This document shows, in pieces, positions 24,605 to 37,669 of a stretch of 64,000 nt of DNA (the first letter of the stretch is position 1; each line of letters starts with the position of its first letter). The translations under genes and the position numbers were made by a program. The stretch spans positions 32,219,175 through 32,283,174 of the forward strand of contig CM023540.1 in the NCBI GenBank assembly GCA_013350335.1, given 5' to 3'. Source of the DNA: Chimonanthus salicifolius (Eukaryota; Streptophyta; Magnoliopsida; Laurales; Calycanthaceae). The notes beneath the pieces were generated by a model. That model made no database searches and was not told the origin of the DNA. It saw nothing but the letters and a program-made list of their open reading frames with translations.

Positions 24605-27600
24605 TAGATTATTGATACCGGTGCTAGTAATCACATGTGTTCCAGTTTATCTTTATTTTCTTCATACAAAGTATGTTCTACACCATCTTCGGTTCAACTT
24701 CTGATGGCTCAAATGCACCTCTCACACATATTGGGACAATTTCTCTTTCCTCCTCTATTTTGCTTGAGAACGTTTTCTTTATTCCTTCTTTCAAGTTTAA
24801 TCTTTTATCTGTGAGTCAGCTTACAAATTCCAATACTTGCTTAGTGACCTTTTCCCCTACCACCTGTCTTTTTCAGGACCCGTCAACAAAGAAGCCGATC
24901 GGACAGGGTGACGTTCATGAGGACCTTTACTATTTTCATGCGGCTTCGGCAATGACAGTAATCCAACCACCCACCCTTGATCTTTGGCATTTGCGGCTTG
25001 GTCATTTGAATCATCGCAGTTTGCACATTTTAGCTAAGGAGGTACCCATTATCTCTTGTTCAAAAACTATGCTTTGTGACATTTGTCCACAAGCCAAAAA
25101 TACACGTTTGCCTTTTCCTTCTCGCTCTATCACCACTAGTAGACCATTTTCCTTGATTCACTGTGATATATGGGGTCCATTTTCTCAATCCTCTTTGAAT
25201 GGTTCTCGATATTTTTTAACCATTGTCAATGATTTTAGTCGATGTACATGGCTTTACCTCATGCATGTCAAGTCTGAGACACACTCTATTTTAAAATCTT
25301 TTTTTGCAATGGTCTAGACTCAGTTTCATTCCCGCATCCATTCTCTTCACTCTGGTACTGGTGGTGAACTCTTTCCCCTTATCCAACAAGTTCGTTCGGA
25401 TAACGGTATTGAGTTTCTTTCCTCCTTTATGCAACATTTCTTTTCCACTCTTGGGGTCATTCATCAACGGAGTTGCGTTGCAACTCCGCAACAGAATGGT
25501 GTTGTCGAGCGCAAGCACCGCCATCTTCTTGAGGTTGCTCGTGCACTTCGTTTCCAGGCCCACTTACCTTTATCATTTTGGGGCGAGTGTGTCCTCACCG
25601 CCGCCTACCTCATCAATAAGATGCCCACCCCTCTTTTGTCAGGCAAATCCCCTCATGAAGCTTTGTTTCACTCCAAACCGGACTATTCTCGCTTGCGTGT
25701 TTTTGGCAGTTTATGTTTTGGTCACAACCATGCCATCAAACATAAATTTGACCAACGAGCTAAATCTGGTATTTTTGTTGGCTACCCCTATGCACAAAAA
25801 GGTTACCGTATTTTTGACATAGCGACTAAAACCATTTACACCTCTCGTGATGTCTCCTTTTATGAAGGGACCTTCCCTTATCGTGATTTGCCTACCCCAC
25901 CATCCTCTCCTGTTACCCCATTGCCCATATCTGATGACCCTGTCTTTGTTTTTCCTTCTCCTTCATCAGCTACTACTTCTCCACACCCAAGACCATCACC
26001 AGTGTCCCCACCAGTGCCCTCACCATTGTCCCCACCAGTGCCATCACCAGTCACTCCATTTACTTCTATTGATCCTACTGCCCCGACACAAGTAGCTCAC
26101 CCCAGTCGCATTCGGCGTCCACTGCCTCATCTGGCTGATTATCATTGCTCCACTGCCACTCATGCGCGTCCACTCTCTCCTTCCGCTTCTGCGTTGCAAG
26201 GTACACCTTATCCTCTTTCCCATTATCCTCATACTTCTAACTTCTCTGTTGCATATAGTGCTTTTCTTTCCACTATTTGTTCCACAGATGAACCTCGTAC
26301 ATTCTCTCAAGATGTTAAGTCTCCACCCTGGAGGGACGCCATGGAAAAAGCAATTGAGGCTCTTGAAAAGAATCACACATGAAGCTTAATGCCTCTTCCT
26401 GCCAACAAGAAACCCATTGGCTGCAAATGGGTGTACAAAATCAAGTACCGTTCAGACGGTTCTATTGAGCGTTATAAGGCTCGCTTGGTTGCTAAGGGAT
26501 TTACTCAGGTTGAAGGTCTGGACTATCACGACACTTTTGCTCCTGTTGCTAAACTGGTCACAGTTCGTGCCCTTCTCTCTATTGCATCTGCCAAGCAATG
26601 GCCCCTTCATCAGCTCGATGTCAATAATGCCTTTTTACAAGGTGATCTTGATGAAGAATTCTATATGACGCTTCCGCCCGGTTTTGCACGACAGGAGGAG
26701 CAACGGGTTTGTAAATTGCAAAAATCCATTTATGGGTTGAAACAGGCTTCTCGGCAATGGTTTGCAAAATTTTCATCTACTCTTCTTCAGGCTGGCTTCT
26801 CTCAGTCTAAGTCTGACTACTCTTTATTCACAAATCACACAGGCGATTTTTCGACCTTTGTTTTGGTCTATGTCGATGATATCATAATCACTGGTACTGA
26901 TGTTTTGGCCACTCAACACCTCAAGCACTTTCTTGAAGAGAAGTTTTATATTAAAGATTTGGGGCGTCTCAAATATTTCCTTGGAATTGAAATTGCCCGT
27001 TCTAAGAAAGGACTTTTTCTCACTCAACGGAAATACATTCTAGACATTCTCAAAGATATAGGTTTTATTGGTGGACGTGTCTCAGATTTTCCAATGGAAC
27101 AACACCTGCGATTATCACCTGATGATGGGGCTTTACTTCCTGATCCCACTACGTATCGCCGCCTCGTGGGCCGTCTTATATACCTCACTGTTACTCGACC
27201 TGATCTTAATTACGCAGTGCATATTCTCAGTCAATTTATGCATTCTCCCTGCACTGCTCATTTAGATGCTGCACACCATGTTATTCGCTATTTGAAGGGT
27301 TCCATTGATAAAGGGATTCTTTTATCTTCATCTAGCAACCTTCATCTCCAGGGCTATTGTGATTGTTGCCCAGTTATTCGGCGGTCCACCACTGACTATT
27401 GCACTTTCCTTGGTTCTAACGTCATTTCTTGGAAGACCAAGAAGCAGGCTACGGTTTCTCGTACATCTGCTGAGGCCAAATATCGCGCCATGGCTACCTT
27501 GACCCGTGAACTTCAATGGTTGAAGTACTTGCTCAGTGATCTTGGTATTTGTCACGCCCCGGCCCGAAGGGTCGGCCCGGAATGCGACTGATTTTTTTTT

Positions 27601-30600
27601 TTTTTAAAGATAAGTAAACTAAACCACAAACATTCTTACTGGGCCGGATCAACAGTTGGGCCCAGAAGTCACACATGACCCCGTCATGTGGACTCAAACA
27701 TGTATCATATGCCTGCTCCATAGACATAGACATAATAACATCAACACATAATATGCTCAAATCAAATCTAACATTGATTAATACAAAGCATAAGAAAATC
27801 AACTATTGATTCATCATTCAAAACATTGTCTTAAAAGGCAACATAGCTTATTACAACAAATTAACATGAATTAAGTACCGCATCCGGTACTTAATAAAAA
27901 TCAACGGTTCCAAGAACCAACAGGGAAAGATCAGGGCATTCCCCTCCGGGGGAATTCCAAAACACTGCTTTAGCTTAATCGCCCTAAGCCTGAAAGAAAG
28001 GGTCCTCCTCCTCGGGTTCATCGTCTGAAAGGTAAGTGGTGTGAGCTAACTAGCCCAGTGAAGGAAATATAACAATGCAAATTAAGTAAATAATGGAACA
28101 GGTTAGCAACAGTTCAACATCACATGCTTGATAACAATAAGCATAATTCTAAGTAATATATCAACATCATTAAACCACTGTCATTATCCACCGTAACACC
28201 TGTCGGCTACACTGAGACCAGTATTAAGTCCCAACACGGTCAAAATACATCCTTGCAAGTACATCTCCGGCTCTGACTTAGCCGATACTGACACCCTCAA
28301 GTCAGCAACTGAAGACAGCATGATCCGCCCGTGGTCCAGTAGACATAAACCATGTCTCATATGGCCGATATTGGTTCAATAGCCCAGGTACGTGGAAGCA
28401 GTCTTTCATACTCATACGATCAACATTGTAATATCACAAACAACATCAGCACTCTTACCATAGTGCATCGTGTATAGGCACATGAGTGGGTTCCTCAAAA
28501 ATGAAACCACTCATTGCTCAATAAAAACCTGTTAACAAAAATCTGCAGAGTTAAGTTCCCTCACTGTTATGTGTGGTTTTCGCGGTCTCTGTTCAAACAA
28601 CACACAAGTGAACAATTAATATACAGATCAAATACATACACACGAGTAGTATTTTGAAATCTCACGTTTTTCCAAAAATATCCGAGGTATATGGAATTGA
28701 GTCTCCTACTGAGTTTCTATCTTTTTTAAATTATCATAATCCACAATATAATAATAAATAAAAAGGGGCTCAGTCCAAACTCATATTATCTTCTGGGCGT
28801 TGACCAGATTGACTTATTGAGTTAGGTCTAGATCCTCGGGTCACTTCTCGGTTGTCTTCTGGATAGGACCAGATTTGACATTTTGAGTAAGTCTCGAGGT
28901 CACTCAGTGCCCGACTACATAGGGTCAGCCTGAAAGCGAATCACTCAATGCCCGACCAATAGGGTCGGCCTGGAAGCGAATACAATAGTATTTACACTAT
29001 AAGTAATAAGAAAAGAGGGTTAGTACAATTTTAATTAACAAAAAGGGGTACTAATCATCACATCACATAATCTAACAAAATAATAATTTTTTTTGAATAA
29101 AATAATAATATTTATTTATTTAATTATTTATTCATTTTTTTTTCAATGGGAACCAACATTAAAAATGACAAGCAACAATAATATCAAATAATATATATAT
29201 ATATATATATATATATTTGTGAATAAAATAATAATATTTATTTAATTATTTATTCATTTTTTTTTTCAAAAGGGAACCAACATTTCAAATCATAAGCAAC
29301 TATAATCTCAAATAAAAATAATTTTTTTTTTTTTTTTTTTTTTTTCTTCTTCTTCTTCCCCGTTCACGGCCGGAACAGTAAAACCGAAAATGGGAAAAGG
29401 GAGATTTTCTGGATTCAATTTTTACATCTGACCGGTCCGATAGATTCCTCCGGGAGTCCTCTTTCCATAGGGAGAGGTTTGGAGCTTTGAAACTCAGTAA
29501 GTCATTCGATCTTAACACCGAAAGCTCACTGATACGAGGAACCGTAGAATTTTTCCTAAATTTTGAAATCATTTTTCTCACTGAAAACAGAGCCAAATTC
29601 AAAACCGAACGAAATTGAAAGGGGAATGCAGTGGTTACCTTGGATTGAATTCTTGGGCTGAAATCCGGATTTTTGAAAAATATTTCCTCTAAGTTACTGT
29701 TACAGAAAAAAAAAAAAACGGTCGGCTGGGTTTCTGCAAGATAGAGAAGAGAGAAGGGAGAAGAGAAGCTGGGAGTTAAAACCGAAGACTGAGCCGATTT
29801 TTATAGGTTTTTTGGCCGGAAAATCCCGTGCATGCGAGGATGGGACGGGACGTCGGATCGCCGGAAATCGGGGAGCAGCAGCCCATGCGGGCATGCCGTT
29901 GAAGCTGCTACAGTAACCGCAAGTTTTTCTGCTGTTTGCAAATCAGCCCTTCTATATTTTACAAATTGCAGATAAGTCCCGGTTTTAAAAAAAATCGATT
30001 TTAAAACTAAAAGTGATAATTTAAAAACTCAAAAACCTGATCCAACCTTACAGATAGGTTGGATTTTGAAAATCTTAGCTACCATAAAAATTTTGGAATT
30101 TAATTCTTATTAAAAAACCATTTATTTAAATAAAAACCATAAATTTACACTATTTACTTAAATAAAGAATTGTTAAAATAAACAATTTAGAAACATCATT
30201 TTGAGGTGAAATGAAATAACTAGACCATTCTTAAAATGGTCTACCATGAAATACTAATTTCAAATTTTATTTCATTTTTAAAACCCTTTAAAATAATTAA
30301 TACTCCCTTTCGGGGTTTTGACGGGCGGGATTTAAATACCATTTTCTGAAAATAAATTCATTTTAAAATCAGAAATGCAAATCCTTTATTAAGGAGAATA
30401 TTATCCACCGATATTATACACATATCAACAATATTTATAAAATAATAACTAAAAGTGGTAAATTACCAAAATGCCCCTCCAGCTCGACGAGCTGAATCAC
30501 TGAGTTTTCGGGCTCAGATTGGGCCAAACCTGGGCTTTCCTCGAAGCCCTAACCAAAATCTCTGAGATTAATCAGTTAAACAGGATTAACAAGCTAAAAC

Positions 30601-30896
30601 AAGCTTAATCTAGGGTAGGGTATTACAGTATTCCTCATCTTTCGCCCATCACCTTATTTTGTGACAACCAAGCCGCTTTACACATTGCAAACAATCCCGT
30701 TTTCCATGAACGAACGAAGCACATTGAACCTGATTGTCACTTTGTTCGAGAGAAGCTCCAGTCTGGGCTCATTGTCCCTCGTCACATTCCTTCCTCTCAT
30801 CAACTTGCAGATGTCTTCACAAAATCGTTGGGCAAAGATCCATTTCATAGATTAATTTGCAAGCTGGGCGTTATTCACATACACGCTCCACCTTGA
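24605..30896 (+). pseudogene. Copia pol (protease, integrase, RT, RNase H), broken
   Basis: The protease motif IIDTGASNHM (24608-24637) is preceded by TAG where the family has Trp. A one-base loss near 24699 changes frame, and the rest lies in one frame. The GAG-pre-integrase segment LWHLRLGHLNH...CDIC is followed by the integrase triad D (25165), D (25399) and E (25507). In-frame stops are TAG at 25315 and TGA at 26380 (family has Trp). Reverse transcriptase shows LDVNNAFLQGDL and YVDD (26869-26880). RNase H reads GYCDCCPV, about four residues shorter than GYCDADWAxCPV, with an active-site Asp lost. It continues to LSDLGI at 27549, is interrupted by the solo LTR, resumes at 30628 ([20 protein letters not shown]), and ends at TGA 30894-30896. 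Confidence 0.95.
27550..30627. mobile_element. 3078-bp solo LTR nested in copia RNase H
   Basis: It starts TGTCACGCCCCGGCCCG and ends GGGTAGGGTATTACA, giving TG...CA termini. It is flanked by a perfect 5-bp duplication GTATT (27545-27549 and 30628-30632). There is no coding region, and I see no second LTR, primer site or polypurine tract inside, so a solo LTR left by recombination fits best. The TGTCACGCCC start and length above 3 kb recall Tekay/Del-type chromovirus LTRs; that lineage is an inference. Inside, 29088-29205 is repeated at 29218-29335, next to an (AT)n run and a long T tract. Confidence 0.8.
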
Positions 30897-30903
30897 GGGG
30901 GAG
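30891..30903 (+). other. Polypurine tract of the copia element
   Basis: CCTTGAGGGGGAG overlaps the pol stop codon and directly abuts the 3' LTR. It is the usual plus-strand primer arrangement of plant copia elements. Confidence 0.85.
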
Positions 30904-31117
30904 TATTAACGTTGATTTCCTCTCCAATTAGCATCGCTGACTGCAGGAGTAAATTGAGGGATTTCATTATGTATTTTCCTTTTATTTATTCATTCCTTTT
31001 ATGTACCATTTACCATTTTTATCTTCTGTAATATTTTTCTATATTAATAGAATCCATTCTGTCTCTCCCGAACAACATCGAGGAAGACACTCCAAAATCC
31101 AGTGTCTCATTTTAACA
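30904..31117 (+). repeat. 3' LTR of the copia element
   Basis: It is 214 bp, the same length as the 5' LTR, with six substitutions by eye, five of them transitions. It is followed by the duplication CATTC. Confidence 0.9.
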
Positions 31118-31122
31118 CATTC

Positions 31123-34100
31123 AAATTACTTGACTCAATCTGAATCCCACGTGCGATCTAGTCAGTGGCCCATTTTGTTAAGCCCATGAAAAGGCAAAAA
31201 ACAAAGCCTTATAGACATAATTTCTTGTTTTCGAGGACGACAAGCTCTCCAGACTTGCTCTCTCTCAACTCTCCAGACTCTAATCTCAATGTTGTTTGGA
31301 TACTCATAGCTGAGCTGGTTAACAGCCATTAGTCAAAAAAAGCAGGAGAAGAAGAAGGCAAGCTCACTTTTTCATGTACTTTTTAATCTTGTTTTATTAT
31401 TATTAATTGCCTTCTTAATGTTGTTTTATTATTAATAATTACTTTGATATATAAAATACATGCATTGAAGGGTGGGGCTCTTGTTATTATATTTTGATTG
31501 GTTGGCCAAACGGTAGCATGGTTATGGCATGCTGCAAATTTTCTTTACTTTTTCTTTCTTATATACAGTAATCGTGTGTATACATCGTCTTTGACTGTTA
31601 TTGACTGCTGCTGTGTTTGAGAGAGAAATAAGTATATAAGTAATAAATAAATAAATATAGAAGGGCGAAAGCTACCCATTTCTGTTCTTTAATCTCCATC
31701 ACTCGTCTTCTTAGTTATAAATATTTCCTTTCCATTGTTGTGTGTTTGAAGACAAAATCGGCCGCTCGACCTTTCCTTTTCCACCTGCCCTAGAATATGT
31801 CTCGCCGGATTTGTCCTTTCTTTTGCTCTTTTCTCTCTCTCTTCCACTATTGGAAAACTATTAAATACAATTTCCACTCCAACTCTACTCTAAAGTAAGT
31901 TGACTCTTAAAATAGATACATACACTTCTTGTTTTAATTATGAAATATAGAGGATGAAATCATAATTCTGAAATTTTCGTCGTTCTTTTAATATGTTCAC
32001 GAGTTTAAAAAGGAATGAAATCGAAAGAAAAATGGCTCTTACCATCTCTTTCACAAAAAAATATTATTATATAATATCTTTATTAGAATTTACAACAGTA
32101 CAAAATGAAAATTATAAAATTATTTTCAACACTGCAGATCAGATCAACAATGCACATCTGATGATCAAACTTCACGTGACCTAACAATATATCTAATATA
32201 TCTATTATTAGTTGGTGCAATCTAAAATGCATGTGAAACCCCCTCTATGAGATAAATTATGGGAATTGAATAGTTTATTATAATAATTTTATTTTCTAAA
32301 AAATAAATATAAATAAACTTTTAACAATGAAAATTCACTCACCTATTTACTAGTATTGTTACTCACACCTTTCCTCCGACCATTAAGCTGAATTCATGGT
32401 GGTTCGACATTCTCGAGAGAACATTCATGATGGAACCATAAATGACAAAACAAGTTCATCCTAAAAACCAAAGTATGCAGCGAACACTTTCGAGAACTTA
32501 ATTGATAATTTAATATTTTGGCATACTATCTTAAATTTGCATTGGTTGTCACATTCACTCAACTTTAAAAATTTCATGCATGCACCTTCTTTTATACCAT
32601 AAATCTTGGGTTCATTGTCTATTAACAACGACTTAGTTCAAATTAAACACGAAACTAATTATTAATCAATATAAAAAAGTTTAGTGTGCATCTAAACTAA
32701 TCAAAACTGTCACATCATCCTTTGCTTTTTTACTTTGTGAATTGTTTCGAGAAAGTTAGAGTACAAACATAATAAACAAGAAAAAATACAAAATGCAAAT
32801 CAATGTGAAATAAAATGATAATAAAGAGTGTTTTGGTTTTTTTTTTTACATACTAATATAGAAAAAATCTTAAAAATTGCATGAAATAATACTAAAAATG
32901 CTTATATATCAACTATACTTGCTAAATTGCTACCAAAGCTGTGTTTGGGTTGAAAGAATTTTAAGTATAAGAATTCTTTTAATATTTTTTTGAATAGGAG
33001 AGCTGAAGAGAAGATGAAGATATTTCACAGAAGGATTTAAGAAAAGGTGAAAATATGAGAAGAAATATTTATCTCATATATGTTCTATTTTTTTTTAATC
33101 AAGATGATGTCTCGCCCTATGAATCTTCGAGATATGTGTAAACCTTCTAATCCAAAAATACCAAATAAATTCCACGTAGAGTGACATTTTAAGATTGAAT
33201 ATGAATTGAATACAAAACCCTCACATTTTGACACCGTCACAAATGGCCATCAAGCTTACCTCCACAAATTTCTTCTCAACTTCTCATCCAAACAAAAAGT
33301 ACTAAGTTACTCAAGCTGCTTTCACATCCAAATATAGTCTCTTAAGATATATCAGTAATCAATCAGAAGAAATATCTAAACATATCTTAATACATAAATA
33401 TATCTTGATAGAGTTCAAGTAGTAGGCTCTTCTCCAAGCTGTTGTTTTTTTAGTGTGAATAAAAATCATACATCGATTGTAAAAGAAAAAATCTAAAATT
33501 TCACGAGGAAGTATGTCTTTCTATCTATCAAATTAACTTTTTAACTGAAAATCTAAATGATATGAGTACAGCACATAGGATGGACTCAAGAGAAAAATCT
33601 ACTAAGCGACATGAATAGCAAGAGAAATCCTATCAATTTGACAGCAAGAGAGGTCGTTGGAGTGAGAAGGAGAACCCATATTAATTATGAAAAAGGAAGA
33701 TCTTGACTAATTTTTTAAGTCAGAAGCTCAGTCCTAACGCTTTCAGCTTTCAAGAAATGAAAAATACCACCAAAGAGTGCAACAAAGATCCTGATATCGG
33801 AAGGGGAAAAAGATACAGTTTCATGTAAAGCAGGAATTGGCAGCAGAGAAGAGCAGAGCAGCGCAGGTGCATTTAATACAAACTGCACGCCTCAACCCCT
33901 GTCTTCAACACTCAGAACCGTCTACTAAAAGAGATGGAAAAATGGATGGCTGTCCTCACTCCTTTGTCACTTTCAAAAAGGCTTTTCTGTGAAAGGTTAT
34001 GGAAACGAAACCCCTTCTTTTTTATTTTTTTTTTAAAAAAAAGAAATTTCTTTCTACAAATCTTGAGCAAATTATACTTGCATTAGTGCCTCTGTTAAGA

Positions 34101-34803
34101 TAATCACATCATACCTTATATGTTATTATTGATAATACTCTACACACATGAGTATGAAGCTAACCATAGATTTATGAATAAAGGTATTTTCTTAAATATA
34201 GCATTCAATAAAAATCATTTTAATTGAATCAGTCAAATTTTATTTTTAAAGACTGCAAAGTTTAGATATTGAAAAATCTTTGAAACTGATTAAATTTTAA
34301 AGAGCTAAAAAATATAACTTATTGATTCAGTAAAAATGATTTTTAAGTAGCTCAGATATGAAGGAATGATTTCTTCAAAAGACTTACTATTATTTCAATC
34401 AATGCTTAGAGATACAAAATAATACGTCACACATTATCCATCATCTTTTATTGATATCAAATAAAAGAGTATCATTAATGATGTGAATTGGTGGGCACCA
34501 TATTTTGTTCCTCAATTGAGATGGCCCACAAGACTGATCTTATCCTAATATTGGGCTACTTTTAAAAATATTTAAAATGCTAATGTGGCATGCGCACTTA
34601 GTTAGGTTGAACGTTTGTGGTCCGTTGGAATAATCTTTTATTCTACTAAAAATCACTTTCAACGAATTAATCAAGCTATTTTTTAAAAACTCTTAGAATT
34701 TTATCATTTTAAACCCTTTTTTAATAGTCTTTAAAAGTATAATTTAATTTATTCAATTGATAACATCTTATTTTTTTATTAAAATTATGTCTAAAAAACT
34801 CAA
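31123..34803. other. Intergenic DNA, no supported gene
   Basis: CT-rich tracts at 31250-31300 and 31790-31860 look leader-like, but no frame with a recognisable product follows. A diverged family B SINE (minus strand) is likely at about 33085-33240. A higher-GC patch at 33750-34010 shows no protein I can identify. Confidence 0.4.
33085..33240 (-). repeat. SINE family B, copy 5, diverged
   Basis: The order of a T run, GATATGTGTAAACCTTCTAA, an AGAGTGACATTTTAAGATTG segment and AATTGAATACAAAACCCTCA fits the reverse complement of family B, but similarity is low. Confidence 0.35.
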
Positions 34804-34811
34804 CCTAAAAT

Positions 34812-35312
34812 CAGGGGTCAAAAAATCGGCTCGGCCGATATCCGATACGGACGATATATCGGCCGATAATTTTATCTCTCATACCGATATCGACATTTTC
34901 TCTCTCCTCCGATATCGGAACCGTGAAAAAACCGCAAAAAACCGTGATGAATAGTGGTGAACCGTGACAAAACCGCAAAAAACCGCAGACACCCTGAGAA
35001 CCGTAAACCCTGAACCGCAGAAAACCGCGAAAAACCGCGAAAACCGTGAAAAACCGCGGAAAACCGCGAAAAACCGTGTAAAAACCGCGAAAAACCGTAT
35101 CGGTGTTTTAAATTTTTTTTTTTTTTTTAAATACCGATATTTTCGAATATCGGCCGATATTAGGGCCAATATTGGGGACCGTTTATCGCCCATATCGGCC
35201 GATATTCCAACTGTACGGCCGATACTTATCGTATCGGCCGATATTTCAAGGTTTTAAAAAACCGATATATATCGGCCGATACGATATGTATCAGCCGATA
35301 TTTAAACCTTAG
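34812..35312 (+). mobile_element. Palindrome-rich hAT MITE with internal minisatellite, copy 4
   Basis: This 501-bp element runs from CAGGGGTCAAAAAATCGG to GATATTTAAACCTTAG. It is flanked by a perfect 8-bp duplication CCTAAAAT (34804-34811 and 35313-35320). It holds five ATCGGCCGAT decamers. About 34917-35098 is a degenerate minisatellite with units of about 8-11 bp of the AAAAACCGCG / AAAACCGTG type. The same minisatellite, reversed, is in copy 5. Confidence 0.85.
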
Positions 35313-35320
35313 CCTAAAAT

Positions 35321-37400
35321 CTCCACAGGTGATTATGTGTGTGTCGAACACCCATCTTGTGTACTTTGAAGTTTGAACCTCTCATAAAATTCTAATTTAA
35401 TTGAATGTTACATTTAATGATATTATAATAATTCTTTCAATATGATAATTGGTATAGTGAAAATCACAATGAGATGTGACGTTGGCCCTAGAGAAAAAAG
35501 GTTTTATTGATGATCATGATTAGTGCTGTGAAAGTTAATGACTTAATAAGATAGTTGGAAATGTTTTTTTAAAAACTCAAAAGGGAAAGAAAATTAATAT
35601 AAAAAGCATTAAAGTACACAATATTTAATTTGCTATTTAGAAATTTTGCATACATGTGATGCGTGTTAACTATAGGTCTTTTTCATTGGTTGGTGATGCT
35701 GATAATAAGTATTAATTATAAGAAAGGTGCGATTTAGAGACACTCGATTTTTCTGTCTCTATACACTCATTTTTGAATTTTAGGGTGAAATTACTATTTG
35801 AAAATGGGTGTGTAAAGGCAGAAAAGTCAGGTGTTTATAAGTCGCGCGTATAAGGAAAAACTTTTCTAATTAACCTTTTTTGTTTTTATATATAATTGTA
35901 GATATAATTGGTTGCTCGTTGTTTATGATATGCCAACTAACATAACATAGTTAATACATTTATGTTTCTTTCTAAACTATCAAATATCTATTATAATGTA
36001 AAAATTATTAATTAAAGTTTAATTATTCATTTACAAATGTTCTATCTAATTTAAGTATTTAACGTGTTCTTCATGAGATTATAATATAAATTATTAAATA
36101 AAATGTTAGTTTAGATTGTCTTGATCATTACCCACCTCTGAAATAAATTTCTAATTTAACCCATTACAATATATAAAACTTTCGAGAAGAACATGTGACG
36201 TAAATTGAATAATTTTCAACAATGAAATACCAAAAGGCTATTGATATTTGATAGAGTTACTTCTATTTTAATATTTTTTATCATATGAGCATCCTTTTGT
36301 TCAACATAATAGATAATTTAAAATAATTTTGATAAAAAAATATTGATGCATATATAAATTTTAGGAAAGATTAACCTGTTAAAAATAGGACCTTATTAAA
36401 TGATTTTAATAGTTGACTATTTTTTTAAGATAAAAGTCAAGCTATTAGATTCTTTTCATCTATCACACTTGAGATTGCAAAACGAACCCAAAAATATTGG
36501 ACTTAATTTTTTAAGAAAAAATAATAATTTCAATAATTTAAATTTATCGTTAAATGGATTTCACATATAGTGTCTATCATGGTTGTTAAAATCTTACGAT
36601 ACACGATTCCTATCGATATGATAAGATGAATGATTCGTGTCTATCAATGAAACTTACGATTCATATAAATAATAGAATTACAGTGTTATTAGGAGTGTGA
36701 AAGCATCAAACATTCTATTTAAATGGTTTTTAAGGCTTGAGTTTATGAGCATTCAACACTTTTTGATTTTTTGAGAGTTTTTTTAGTTCATTATTGACTT
36801 TTCTAAGATTCTACAATATACTATTTGCGATTCAAGATATATTAATGATTTACTATGCAATTCGATTTTTCCAATATTGGTGTCCTTGTTCGTGCCTACA
36901 AAATGACAAGAGTTTGCTAATTTCACACAATTTTCATTCTTTTTTTTTATCAACCACTACTATTATTTTCTTTTTATTTATACTAATTATCTATCTATTT
37001 ATGATCTGGATCATTCAATGTAATGAAAACCCTAAAATAAGAAAAAGCTTTACTTGGGTCTTTCTACTTAATTTTATATTTATTTTTCAATAAATTTCAT
37101 CCATAATTTTCTCCAAGGGAAAAGGGTAGATAGGTCACTCCAAAGCAGGGCTAGGGTTTCATGTGTCGGCCAAGATCTCCCCACTTTTTTCTATTCTCTC
37201 TCTCCTCTGCTTTGCAATTTTGCATGTGTGTTGCTGTCTTATTTAGCTCCCCAATGCCTGTTCAACTCTAAATTCTAAATTAAAACTTAGGAAATTCAAT
37301 TCAATTACATTTTACAGCAAATCAATGTCAATTCTCTGCTCTCTCTCCCTCTGATATACTCTTTCATTTTCATTTCCCTCTCAAACTCCTCTCTCTCTCT
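35321..37400. other. Intergenic DNA upstream of the GATA gene
   Basis: Very AT-rich, with no gene recognised. The last part (37100-37400) becomes CT-rich, as expected for a plant promoter and leader. Confidence 0.4.
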
Positions 37401-37403
37401 CCC

Positions 37404-37410
37404 TATAAAA
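37404..37410 (+). promoter_or_regulatory. TATA box of the GATA gene
   Basis: TATAAAA follows a CTCTCTCTCTCC pyrimidine tract and lies about 260 bases before the ATG. The implied long leader may contain a short intron, because a TTTTTCAG acceptor-like site ends at 37643. Confidence 0.5.
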
Positions 37411-37669
37411 ACATTTTTGCCGCGCTCCTTGGCATTTGTTTTACTTTCTGCTCTTCCATTACTCCCTCCAATCGTTTCTTCAAAGTTCCATCCTTCATTA
37501 TACTTCAACTTTCTGCTTGCTCTGCTTCTGAAGCCTCTGTTTTTTCATATGGGTTACTGTCAGAGGAGGATATGATCATAATCAAATGAGTAGAGCTGCA
37601 TTTTTTTAGTTAAAAAACATTATTTCCTTTCTGGGTTTTTCAGATCTTGCTCAAAGGGGAGGTTTGGTG

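Larger units (their letters stand above)
23356..31117 (+). mobile_element. Ty1/copia LTR retrotransposon with a nested solo LTR
   Basis: Two 214-bp LTRs (23356-23569 and 30904-31117) flank the element. The host carries a 5-bp duplication CATTC at 23351-23355 and 31118-31122. A primer-binding site follows the 5' LTR and a polypurine tract TTGAGGGGGAG precedes the 3' LTR. The order protease, integrase, reverse transcriptase, RNase H is copia-type. Removing the nested 3078-bp solo LTR and its extra 5-bp duplication leaves about 4.7 kb. By eye the LTRs differ at six positions, mostly transitions. No gag is recognised, and pol has stops and a frameshift, so the copy cannot move on its own. Confidence 0.95.

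Noticed and set aside
34757..35257. Arg/Lys- and Phe-rich frames
   Set aside because: They are translations of the minisatellite inside a MITE; the same applies to 42921-43241 and 57782-58133.
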